Assembly (NCBI GenBank): GCA_905178155.1
Contig: CAJINV010000030.1
Coordinates: 1-36,047, forward strand
DNA: 36,047 nt
Origin: Amoebophrya sp. A120
Lineage: Eukaryota > Sar > Dinophyceae > Syndiniales > Amoebophryaceae
Direction of reading: 5' to 3'
Shown here: piece after piece, positions 9,896-20,662 of the stretch
Position numbering within the stretch: position 1 is the first letter of the stretch
How the letters are laid out: every line of letters starts with the position of its first letter
Made by a program: the position numbers and the translations under genes
Notes under the pieces: model-generated
Database searches by the model: none
Seen by the model: only the letters and a program-made list of their open reading frames with translations
Told to the model about the DNA's origin: nothing

Positions 9896-12125
9896 GGATT
9901 AGCGCGTTTTGTGTCCTGCTTTTTCGCTTGTTTTCCAGCCCGCCCGGGGAGGGTGTCATCCTTGACCCCGAAACCGCAGGGGGTGGCGCGTTTTGTGTCT
10001 TGCTTTTTCGCCTGTTCGTCAGCCCGCCCGGAGAAGGCGCCAGCCTGGACCCCGAAACCGCACGGCGTGGCGCGTTTTGTGTCATGTTTTTTCGCCTGTT
10101 CTCCAGCCCGCCCGGAAAAGGTGTCATCCTTGACCCCGAAACCGCAGGGGGTAGCGCGTTTTGTGTCCTGCTTTTTCGTTTGTTCTCCAGCCCGCCCGGA
10201 GAAGGCGTCATCCTTGACCCCGAAACCGCAGGGGGAGGCGCGTTTTGCGTCCTGCTTTTTCGCCTGTTCTCCAGCCCGCCCGGAAAAGGCGCCATCCTCG
10301 ACCCCGAAACCGCACGGCGTGGCGCGTTTTGTGTCCTGTTTTTTCGCCTGTTCTCCAGCCCGCCCGGAGAAGGTGTCACCCCTGACCCCGGAACCGCAGG
10401 GGGTTGCGTGTTTTGTGTCCTGCTTTTTCGTTTGTTGTCCAGCCCGCCCGGAGAAGGCTTCATCCTTGACCCCGAACCCGCAGGGGGTGGCGCGTTTTGG
10501 GTGCTGCTTTTTCGCCTTTCCCCCAGCCCGCTCGGAGAAGGCGTCATCCTTGACCCCGAAACCGCACGGCGTGGCGCGTTTTGTGGCCTGTTTTTTCGCC
10601 TGTTCCCCAGCCCGCCCGGAGAAGGCGTCACCCTTGCCCCCGAAGCCGCAGGGGGTGGCGCGTTTTGTGTCCTGCTTTTTCGCTTGTTCTCCAGCCCGCC
10701 CGGAGAAGGTGTCGCCCTTGAACCCGAAACCGCAGGGGGTGGCGCGTTTTGTGTCCTGCTTTTTCGCCTGTTCCCCAGCCCGCCCGGAGCAGGCGCCATC
10801 CTTGACCCCGAAGCCGCACGGTGTGGCGCGTTTTGTGTGCTGTTTTTTCGCCTGATCTCCAGCCCGCCCGGAGAAGGCGTCATCCCTGACCCCGAAACCG
10901 CAGGGGGTGGCGCGTTTTGTGTCCTGTTTTTCCGCTTGTCCTCCAGCCCGCGCGCCCGAAGATTGTTGCATCCCTGACCCCGAAACCGCAGGGGATGGCG
11001 CGTTTTGTGTCCTGCTTTTTCGCCTGTTCTCCAGCCCGCCCGGAGAAGGTGCCATCCTTGACCCCGAAACCGCACGGCGTGGCGCGTTTTGTGTCCTGTT
11101 TTTCCGCCTGTTCTACAGCCCGCCCGGAGCAGGTGTCATCCTTGGCCCCGAAACCGCAGCGGGTGGCGTGGGCGTTTTGTGTCCTGCTTTTTCGCCTGTT
11201 CCCCAGCCCGCCCGGAGGGAGAGGGCGGCATCCTTGACCCCGAAGCCGCACGGCGTGGCGCGTTTTGTGTCCTGTTTTTTCGCCTGTTCTCCAGCCCGCG
11301 CGCCCGGAGAGGGCGCCATCCTTGACCCCGAAAACGCAGGGGGTGGCGCGTTTTGCGTCATGCTTTTTCGCCTGTTCTCCGGCCCGCCCGGAGAAGGCGT
11401 CGTCCTTGACCTCGAAACCGCACGGCGTGGCGCGTTTTGTGTCCTGTTTTTCCGCCTGATCTCCAGCCCGCCCGGAGAAGGTGCCATCCTTGACCCCGAA
11501 GCCGCAGGGGGTGGCGCGTTTTGTGCCCTGCTTTTTCGTTTGTTTTCCAGCCCGCCCGGAGAAGGTATCTTCCTTGACCCCGAAACCGCAGGGGGCGGCG
11601 TGTTTTGTGTCCTGCTTTTTCGCCTGTTCTCCAGCCCGCCCGGAGAAGGCGTCATCCTTGACCCCGAAACCGCACGGCGAGGCGCGTTTTGTGTCCTGCT
11701 TTTCCGCCTGTTTTCCAGCCCGCCCCCCCCCCCGGAGCAGGCGCCATCCTTGACCCCGAAACCGCATGGCGCGGCGTGTTTTGTGTCCTGCTTTTTCGCT
11801 TGTTCTCCAGCGCGCCCGGAGGGTGAAGGCGTCATCCTTGACCCCGAAGCCGCAGGGGGCGGCGCGTTTTGTGTCCTGTTTTTCGCCTGTTCTCACTCCA
11901 GCCCGCCCGGAGAAGGTGTCAGCCTTGACCCCGAAACCGCAGGGGGTGGCGCGTTTTGTGTCCTGCCTTTTCGCCTGTTCTCCACTCCAGCCCGCCCGGG
12001 GAGGGCGTCATCCTTGACCCCGAAGCCGCACGGTGTGGCGCGTTTTGTGTCCTGTTTTTTTTTCGCCTGTTCTCCCGCCCGCCCCCCCGGAGAAGGTGTC
12101 ATCCTGGACCCCGAAACCGCAGGGG
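9896..12125. repeat. Satellite array 7, 84-bp unit
   Basis: About 26 copies of a unit containing GGCGCGTTTTGTGTCCTG, CTTTTTCGCCTG, CCAGCCCGCCCGGAGAAGG and CTTGACCCCGAAACCGCA. GGCGCG falls at 9985 and 10069, exactly 84 bp apart. Because 84 is divisible by three, frames stay open for hundreds of codons on both strands (for example 9760-10977). Units alternate irregularly between endings CAGGGGGT and CACGGCGT. Later copies (after 11,150) carry small insertions. Confidence 0.92.
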
Positions 12126-15100
12126 GCGGACAGGAAAGCCCGCGGAACAGCCCTGCTTTCGGGTTGGACAGGAAAGCCCGCGGAGCCGGAGCAAAGCCGC
12201 ACGCTAGGGGGCCGAAGCAAAGGCGTGGCCGCGTTTCGGTGGCGCCCGCTCGCGCAGTCTCCGCGAGAGGCAAAAAGGCCGCCGAGAACGAAGACCGAAG
12301 CCCCATGGTATGGGCACGATATAGCGCCCGGCTTTCGGGTTCGGCAGGAAAGCCCGCGGAGCCGGAGCAAAGCCGCACGCTAGAAGGCCGAAAAGCGTGG
12401 CCGTGTTTCGGTGGCGCCCGTTCGCGCAGTCTCACACCGCGAGAGGCAAAAAAGCCGCCGAAAACGAAGACCGAAGCCCCAGGGTCTGAGCACGATGCAG
12501 CGCCCGGCTTTCGGGTTGGACAGGAAAGCCCGCGGAGCCGGAGCAAAGCCGCATGCTAGAAAGAGGGCCGAAAACGAAAAGCGTGGCCGTTTTTCGGTGG
12601 CGCCCGTTCGCGCAGTCTCCGCGAGAGGCAAAAAAACCGCCGAGAGCGAAGATCGAAGTCCCGTGGTATGGGCACGATATAGCGCCCTGCTTTCGGGTTG
12701 GACAGGAAAGCCCGCGGAGCCGGAGCAAAGCCACATGCTAAAGGGCCGAAAAGCGTGGCCGTTTTTCGGTGGCGCCCGTTCGCGCAGTCTCCGCGGGCGG
12801 CAAAAAAGCCGCCGAAAACGAAGAGCGAACGAAGCCCCATGGTGTGGGCGCGATGTGGTGCCCTGCTTTCGGGTTGGACAGGAAAGCCCGTGGAGCCGGA
12901 GCGAAGCTGCATGCCAGAGGGCCGAAAAGCGTGGGCGTTTTTCGTTGGCGCCCGTTCGCGCAGTCTCCGCGAGAGGCAAAAAAGCCGCCGAAAACGAAGA
13001 GCGAGGCCCCACGGTATGGGCACGATGTGGCGCCCTGCTTTCGGGCTGGGCAGGAAAGCCCGCGGAGCCGGAGCAAAGCCGCATGCTAGAGGGCCGAAAA
13101 GCGTGGCCGTTTTTCGGTGGCGCCCGCCCGTTCGCGCAGTCTCCGCGAGAGGCAAAAAAGCCGCCGAAAACGAAGACCGTCGCCCCATGGTATGGACACG
13201 ATAGAGCGCCCTGCTTTCGGGCTTGACAGGAAAGCCCGCGGAGCCGGAGCAAAGCCGCATGTTAGAGGGCCGAAAAGCGTGGCCGTTTTTCGGTGGCGCC
13301 CGTTCGCGCAGTCTCCGCGGGAGGCAAAAAAGCCGCCGAAAACGAAGACCGAAGCCCCATGGTATGGGCACGATGTTGCGCCCTGCTTTCGGGTTGGACA
13401 GCAAAGCCCGCGGAGCCGGGGCGAAGCCGCGCGCCAGTCAGAGGGCCGAAAAGCTTAGCCGTTTTTCGGTGGCGCCCGCCCGTTCGCGCAGTCTCCGCGA
13501 GAGGCAAAAAAGCCGCCGAAAACGAAGAGCGAAGCCCCATGGTATGGGCACGATATAGCGCCCTGCTTTCGGGCTGGACAGGAAAGCCCGCGGAGCCGGA
13601 GCAAAGCCACATGCTAGAAGGCCGAACGCGTGGCCATTTTTCGGCGGCGCCCGTTCGCGCAGTCTCCGCGAAAGGCAAAAAAGCCGCCGAAAACGAAGAT
13701 CGAAGCCCCATGGTATTGGCACGATATAGCGCCCCCCTTTCGGGCTGGACAGGAAAGCCCGCGGAGCCGGAGCAAAGCCGCACGCTAGAGGGCCGAAAAG
13801 CGTGGCCGTTTTTCGGTGGCGCCCGTTCGCGCAGTCTCCGCGAGAAAGTCGCCGAAAACGAAGACCGGCGCCCCATGGTGTTGGCACGATGTAGCGCCCG
13901 GCTTTCCGGTTGGACAGGAAAGCCCGCGGAGCCGGAGCAAAGCCGCGGCCGAAAAGCGTTGCCGTTTTTCGGTGGCGCCCGTTCGCGCAGTCTCCGCGGG
14001 AGGCAAAAAAGCCGCAGAAAACGAAGATCGCTGCCCCATGGTATGGGCACGATATAGCGCCCGGCTTTTTTCGGGTTGGACAGGAAAGCCCGCGGGGCCG
14101 GAGCAATGCCGCACGCTAGAGGGCCGAAAAGCGTGGCCGCTTTTCGGTGGCGCCCGTTCGCGCAGTCCCCGCGAGAGGCAAAAAAGCCGCCGAAAACGAA
14201 GGCCGAGCCCCCATGGTATGGGCACGAAAAAGCGCCCATCTTTCGGGGCGGGCAGAAAAGCGCGCGAAACCGAGGCAAAGCCGCACGCTATAGGGCCGAA
14301 CAGTGAGCGTGGCCGTTTTTTGTGGTGGCGCCCGCGCGCGCAGTCTCGGCGAGAAGCAAAAAAGACGCCAAAAACGAAGGTCGAGCCCCCATGGTATGGG
14401 CACGATATAGCGCCCCGCTTTCGGGCTCGGCAGGAAAGCCCGCGGAGCCGGAGCAAAGCCGCATGCTACAGGGCCGAAAAGCGTGGCCGTTTTCCGGTGG
14501 CGCCCGCCCGTTCGCGCAGTCTCCGCGAGGGGCAAAAAAGCCGCCGAAAACGAAGGGCGAGCCCCCGTGGTAGGGGCACGAAACAGCGCCCATCCTTCGG
14601 GGCGGGCAGGAAGGCGCGCGAAACCGAGGCAAAGCCGCATGCTATGGGGCCGAACAGTGTGGCCGTTTTTTGTGGTGGCGCCCGCTCGCGCAGTCTCGGC
14701 GAGAGGCAAAAAAGACGCCAAAAACGAAGGTCGGGCCCCCATGGTATGGGCACGGTGTAGCGCCTTGCTTTCGGGCTGGACAGGAAAGCCCGCGGAGCCG
14801 GAGCAAAGCCGCGTCCAACCATACCAGAGGGCCGGAAAGCGTGGCCGTTTTCCGGTGGCGCCCGCCCGTTCGCGCAGTCTTCGCGAGACGCAAAAAAGCC
14901 GCCGAGAACGAAGGTCGAGCCCCCATGTTATGGGCACGAAACAGCGCCCATCTTTCGGGGCGGGCAGGAATGAAAGCGCGCGAAACCGAGGCAAAGCCGC
15001 ACGCTGTGGGCCGAACAGTGTGGCCGTTTTTTGTGGTGGCGCCCGCTCGCGCAGCCTCGGCAAGAGGCAAAAAAGACGCCAAAAACGAAGGCCGAGGCGA

Positions 15101-17690
15101 GCCCCCATAGTATGGCCACGATATAGCGCCCTGCTTTCGGGTTGGACAGGAAAGCCCGCGGAGCCGGAGCAGAGCCGCATGCTAGAGGGCCGAAAAGCGT
15201 GGCCGTTTTCCGTTGGCGCCCGTTCGCGCAGTCTCCGCGAGAGGCAAAAAAGCCGCCCAAAACGAAGGCCGGGCCCCCATGGTATGGGCACGAAAAAGCG
15301 GCCAGCTTTCGGGGCGGGCAGGAAAGCGCGCGAAACCGAGGCAGGGCCGAACAGTGTGGCCGTTTTTTGTGGTGGCGCCCGCTCGCGCAGTCTCGGCGAG
15401 AGGCAAAAAAGACGCCAAAAACGAAGGCCGGGCCCCCATGGTATGGGCACGATATAGCGCCCCGCTTTCGGGCTTGGCAGGAAAGCTCGCGGAGCCGGAG
15501 CAAAGCCGCATGCTAGAGGGCCGAAAAGCGTGGCCGTTTTCCGGTGGCGCCCGTTCGCGCAGTCTCCGCGAGAGGCAAAAAAGCCGCCGAAAACGAAGGG
15601 CGGGCCCCCATGGTAGGGGCACGAAAAAGCGCCCATCTTCCGAGGCGGGCAGGAAGGCGCGCGAAACCGAGGCAAAGCCGCATGCTATGGGGCGCCGTTT
15701 TTTGCGGTGGCGCCCGCTCGCGCAGTCTCGGCGAGAGGCAAAAAAGACGCCAAAGACGAAGGTCGAGCCCCCATGGTATGGGCACGATATAGCGCCTCGC
15801 TTTCGGGTTGGACAGGAAAGCCCGCGGAGCCGGAGCAAAGCCGCATGGTATAGGGTCGAAACGCGTGGCCGTTTTCCGGTGGCGCCCGTTCGCGCAGTCT
15901 CCGCGAGAGGCAAAAAAGCCGCCGAAAACGAAGGCCGCGCCCCCATGGTATGGGCACGAAAAGGCGCCCACCTTTCGGGGCGGGCAGGAAAGCGCGCGAA
16001 ACCGAGGCAAAGCCGCATGCTATGGGGCCGAACAGTGGGGGCGTTTTTTGTGGTGGCGCCCGCTCGCGCAGTCTCGGCGAGAGGCAAAAAAGACGCCAAA
16101 AACGAAGGTCGAGCCCCAATGGCATGGGCGCGATGTAGCGCCCTGCTTTCGGGCTGGACAGGAAACAAAGCCCGCGGAGCCGGAGCAAAGCCGCATGCTA
16201 GAGGGCCGAATAGCGTGGCCGTTTTCCGGTGGCGCCCGTTCGCGCAGTCTCCGTGAGAGGCAAAAAAGCCGCCGGAGACGAAGGTCGAGCCCGCCCCACT
16301 GGATGGACACGAAGCAGCGCCCATCGTTCGGGGCGGGCAGGAAAGCGCGCGAAACCGAGGCGAAGCCGCATGCTCTGGGGTCGAACAGTGTGGCCGTTTT
16401 TTGTGGTGGCGCCCGCTCGCGCAGTCTCGGCGAGAGGCAAAAAAGACGCCAAAAACGAAGGCCGAGCCCCCATGTTATGGGCATGATATAGCGCCCTGCT
16501 TTCCTTCGGGCCGGACAGGAAAGCCCGCGAAGCCGGAGCGACGCCGCATGCTGGAGGGCCGATCGAAAAGCGTGGCCGTTTTCCGGTGGCGCCCGTTCGC
16601 GCAGTCTCCGCGAGGGGCAAAAAAGCCGCCGAAAACGAAGGGCGAGCCCCCATGGTAGGGGCACGAAAAAGCGCCCATCTTTCGGGGCGGGCAGGAAGGC
16701 GCGCGAAACCGAGGCAAAGCCGCACGCTATGGGGCCGAACAGTGTGGCCGTTTTTTGTGGTGGCGCCCGCTCGCGCAGTCTCGGCGAGAGGCAAAAAAGA
16801 CGCCAAAAACGAAGGTCGAGCCCCCCCCATGGTGTGGGCAAGGTATGGCGCCTTGCTTTCGGGCTGGACAGGAAAGCCCGCGGAGCCGGAGCAAAGCCGC
16901 ATCCATGCCAGAGGGCCGAAAAGCGTGGCCGTTTTCCGGTGGCGCCCGTTCGCGCAGTCTCCGCGAGACGCAAAAAAGCCGCCGAAAACGAAGGCCGAGC
17001 CCCCATTCTATGGGCACGAAAAAGCGCCCATCTTTCGGGGCGGGCAGGAAAGCGCGCGAGACCGAGGCAAAGCCGCATGCTATGGGGCCGAACAGTGGGG
17101 CCGTTTTTTGTGGTGGCGCCCGCTCGCGCAGTCTCGGCGAGAGGCAAAAAAGACGCCAAAAACGAAGGTCGAGGGGCATTGGCACGATATAGCGCCCTGC
17201 TTTCGGGCTGGACAGGAAAGCCCGCGGAGCCGGAGCAAAGCCGCATGCTAGAGGGCCGAATAGCGTGGCCGTTTTCCGGTGGCGCCCGTTCGCGCAGTCT
17301 CCGCGAGAGGCAAAAAAGCCGCCGAAGACGAAGGTCGAGCCCCCCCCCATGGGATGGGCACGAAAAAGCGCCCATCTTCCGGGGCGGGCAGGAAAGCGCG
17401 CGAAACCGAGGCGAAGCCGCATGCTATGGGGCCGAACAGTGTGTCCGTTTTTTGTGGTGGCGCCCGCTCGCGCAGTCTCGGCGAGAGGCAAAAAAGACGC
17501 CAAAAACGAAGGCCGAGCCCCCACGTTATGGGCATGATATAGCGCCCTGCTTTCGGGTTGGACAGGAAAGCCCGCGGAGCCGGAGCGGGGCCGCATGCTA
17601 GAAGAGGGCCGAAAAGCGTGGCCGTTTTCCGGTGGCGCCCGTTCGCGCAGTCTCCGCGAGAGGCAAAAAAAAAGGCGCCGAGGAAGGTCG
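12126..17690. repeat. Satellite array 8, about 174-bp unit, dimeric after 14,225
   Basis: About 32 units containing CAGGAAAGCCCGCGGAGCC, GGCCGAAAAGCGTGGCCG, GGTGGCGCCCGTTCGCGCAG, AGGCAAAAAAGCCGCCG and ATGGTATGGGCACGATATAG. Spacing is 172 to 176 bp. From about 14,225 a second variant, with CGGGCAGGAAAGCGCGCG, GGCCGAACAGTGTGGCCG and AAAAAGACGCCAAAAACG, alternates with the first. That part is a dimeric higher-order repeat of about 350 bp. No coding signal is apparent beyond the repeat. Confidence 0.92.
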
Positions 17691-18780
17691 GCGGGCCGAT
17701 CGGGCCGCTTTTTTTCCAGCCGAAATCGCAGCAGGGCGTGCCGGGAGCGCTGCGCGGAACTCTTCAAACTCCCGCCCTTTGCCCTCCGGGTCCCACGGCG
17801 GCGCGGGTTCGGCGGGCCGATCGGGCCGTCCGATCAGGCGAAAAAGCCGATCGGGCCGCTTTTTTTCCAGCCGAAATCGCAGCAGGGCGGGCGGGAAGCG
17901 CTGCGCGGAACTCCCCAAATTCCCGCCCTTTGCCCTCCGGCGCGGGGGCGCGGGTTCGGCGGGCCGAGCGGGCCGCTTTTATTTTTCCCAGCCGAAATCG
18001 CAGCCGGGCGGGCGGGAAGCCCTGCGCGGAACTCCCCAAATTCCCGCCCTTTGCCCTCCGGCTCGGGGGCGCGGGTTCGGCGGGCTGGTCGGGCCGCTTT
18101 TTTTCCAGCCGAAATCGCAGCCGGGCGGGCGGGAAGCCCTGCGCGGAACTCCCCAAAGTCCCGTCCTTTGCCCTCCGGCTCGGGGGCGCGGGTTCGGCGG
18201 GCCGATCGGGCCGCTTTTTTTCCAGTCGAAATCGCAGCCGGGCGGGCGGGAAGCTCTGCGCGGAACCCCCCAAATTCCCGCCCTTTGCCCTCCGGCTCGG
18301 GGGCGCGGGTTCGGCGGGCCGGTCGGGCCGCTTTTTTTCCAGCCGAAATCGCAGCCGGGCGGGCGGGAAGCTCTGCGCGGAACTCCCCAAATTCCCGCCC
18401 TTTGCCCTCCGGCTCGGGGGCGCGGGTTCGGCGGGCCGATCGGGCCGCTTTTTTTCCAGCGGAAATCGCAGCCGGGCGGGCGGGAAGCGCTGCGCGGAAC
18501 TCTTCAAATTCCCGCCCTTTGCCCCCCGGCTCGGGGGCGCGGGTTCCGCGGGCCGATCGGGCCGGTTTTTTTCCAGCCAAAAGCGCAGCAGGGCGTGCGG
18601 GAAGCGCTGCGCGGAACTCCCCAAATTCCCGCCCTTTGCCCTCCGGCTCGGGGGCGCGGGTTCGGCGGGCCGATCGGGCCGCTTTTTTTCCAGCCGAAAG
18701 CGCAGCAGGGCGGGCGGGCGGGCGGGAGGCACTGCGTGGAACTCCCAAAACCCCCGCCCTTGGCCCCCCGGCTAAGTGGA
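17691..18780. repeat. Satellite array 9, about 118-bp unit
   Basis: About nine copies of a unit containing TTCGGCGGGCCGATCGGGCC, GCTTTTTTTCCAGCCGAAAT, GGGCGGGCGGGAAGC, TGCGCGGAACTCCCCAAATT and CCCGCCCTTTGCCCTCCGG. CAGCCGAAATCGCAG recurs near 17717, 17868, 17989 and 18106. The first copies are irregular and the last is degenerate. The array stops about 130 bp before the first-exon module of the gene. Confidence 0.9.
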
Positions 18781-18909
18781 CCGCGGCAGCCTGGCCGCAA
18801 AATTTGTCCTTGTCCATTTAAATTTCGACAAAAGTTACCGTAGCGCAGCGTGCGAAACAAGTCCGGCTGTCGAGCCACAGACGAGAAGGAAAAGGATGCC
18901 GGTTTGCGC

Positions 18910-19089
18910 CGCCCGTAGTCGACCCTCTCCGGCCTTCGAGAAAGGTTTTTTTTCGCATCCGCGCCTTGCTGGCAGATGGTAAGTAACGACCAAAACATAC
19001 GCTATGGGCTTATGCGGCTGCAGTTCAGATACAGATCGAAAAAAAAAAGAACAAGAGCCTTGAGGACTATTCCGAGAGCTACCCGAGCG
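18910..19089 (+). promoter_or_regulatory. First-exon module of the gene (5' leader, ATG, start of intron 1)
   Basis: This is the second copy of the module at 9,725-9,895. It ends exon 1 with ATG (18,976-18,978) immediately before GTAAGTAACG, a strong U1-type donor. The part after the donor, conserved between the copies, is intronic. Conservation of both the leader and the intron start suggests segmental duplication rather than retroposition. I see no clear TATA box. The upstream 130 bp (18,781-18,909) is AT-richer than the arrays and could hold a promoter, but I cannot point to a motif. Confidence 0.65.
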
Positions 19090-20662
19090 GTCGAGCGGTA
19101 CTTGGTTGAAGTTGAGTGTTGACGATAGTATGAAAGAACAGCGTCCGGTGCTATTATATCTTCATGACGACCATCTTGTGTCATGTGCGATTGCAAATGA
19201 AATCTGCTTCTTCAATGTTCTCTCCGCAGGGCAAAAGCCAAGTAGTAGAGCACCGCCGTGCGCTTGCGCGTGACCCCAGCAAGAATCATGTAGCTTCGCC
19301 AGACCCAGACGCAGACTCTCCTTCGCCGTTCTGCGCGAAGCTTGCTTATGCTGGCAGTGTGGTTCTATGAACTGCAAAAGTATCGTACTCGTATAAATGC
19401 ATTACAAATTTCCTCAGCATGAGAAATAAAATTTGTAAATGCGGACTTACCTTAACAAAAGGATTTGAAATGCATGAGTGCAATACGAGTACGATGCTTT
19501 TGCACAGGATAGGTTCTGGCTCGCAGCAGTAACCAGGACGGCGGCAGTGCGAGGTATGGCATTCTCAAACGTTACATTCTGAGCTGTTACATGGATTTGT
19601 CATTCGAAACTACCTGAAGCCACCAGACTGATAATCAAGCGGCTACGCATGACAAATCCCCGGAGGGCTAAACAGCATGTAAATGTCGTGTGCGGAATTT
19701 GTAATGCAAAAGGAGCAATCTTCCCCCTTGCCGTTCTTGCATCACAAATTAATGTAACTACAGTTGACAATGTAACAGTTAAAAACGTCATACGAGGGCC
19801 GCGAGGCCTCGGGTTTGCTGAAGAACATGGACCCGCCTGGGAAGACGAAGAAGGAGCCTAGCGGGGTATCATATGTAACAACGTCCCCAACTACCCATAG
19901 TCAAGTCGGGAAATCTGCAAGACAAATCAGCAAGCTTTGGCTGTTGCGCATGACAAGTTTGGGCTCCCAATGTTATCGCGATGAGGGGCATCAGCAGCGT
20001 GGCAAATGTTGCATCTCATGCTGATTGTAGCATCACAAAGGCAATCTTCAAACAGCACTGGATGCGTCTCATGGGACTCGTCCCCATCAGAGACATTTTC
20101 ACCATGCAGATTTGCAGGCCAATTATGGGGAGCAGGTGGGGACGTTTTCGCACAGGATAAAGGGCGCCGGAGCGAGCAGATGGGCAGGATGCTGGTATCA
20201 ATTTGCAAAGACGCACCAACGGTGGAGACGGATGTGCGTGTTGAACATGTCCAAATAGTGTCTTCGTTCTTCCACTCCTCCCATGACGCACTGAGCTTGT
20301 TGCTGCTAGATCGTGGAGGTGAAGATCTTTGTATAATTTAATAATTAAATTCTTCTTTCTTGTTATGCTTGTTGGAGGGCAGCAACGACAACGACTCGAG
20401 CAGAGAATTGTTCATCGGAGGTCAAGATCCATTTTTGCTCCTCAACACCAGCAGTGTCGATGATCAGAGCAACAAGTAGTACATTCTCCGTACAACGTCC
20501 AGTGGCGTTCTTGCAAAAAATGCATACTGTATTACCGGCAAGATGACCGAGAGGATCATGACCAGCGCTGGGCAGCTCGGCAAGAGCCGCGCCTTTCGCA
20601 GAGCTTGGACACGTCGACGGAGCGGCCCGGCACGTCAGACCCGGTCCTCCGGCGCGACCTAC
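18976..20662 (+). CDS. Exons 1-6: N-terminal region
   Basis: Exons are 18976-18978 (ATG only), 19230-19365, 19517-19554, 19798-19866, 20165-20318 and 20576-20662. The start reads MGKSQVVEHRRALARDPSKN. Exon 4 contains the in-frame TGA at 19819-19821, although its phase agrees with the introner junctions on both sides. Another frame of exon 4 is open and protein-like (KNMDPPGKTKKEPSG) but would need two off-rule junctions. Exon 5 holds VETDVRVEHVQIVSSFFHSS and ALSLLLLDRG. The join of exon 5 to exon 6 (20319-20575) is the simplest GT-AG choice and is the least certain junction in the model. I recognise no domain here. Confidence 0.5.

Noticed and set aside
9760-10977. Repeat protein with a 28-residue period
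   Set aside because: The period equals the 84-bp satellite unit, both strands are open, and the unit varies by indels elsewhere in the array. No start or context supports translation.
8605-11055. 816-codon open frame on the - strand
   Set aside because: It crosses the end of array 6, the orphan module and array 7 without interruption. The array 7 unit is 84 bp, a multiple of three, which keeps many frames open. No domain or codon signal is present.
18976-18990. Dinoflagellate spliced-leader RNA gene (short exon followed by GTAAGT)
   Set aside because: The upstream text does not contain the conserved spliced-leader exon, and a matching acceptor with an in-frame continuation lies 251 nt downstream.
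19819-19821. Selenocysteine codon
   Set aside because: The TGA follows a Cys codon, but the surroundings match no selenoprotein motif I know, and I see no SECIS-type structure I can support. A downstream start or different splicing is simpler.
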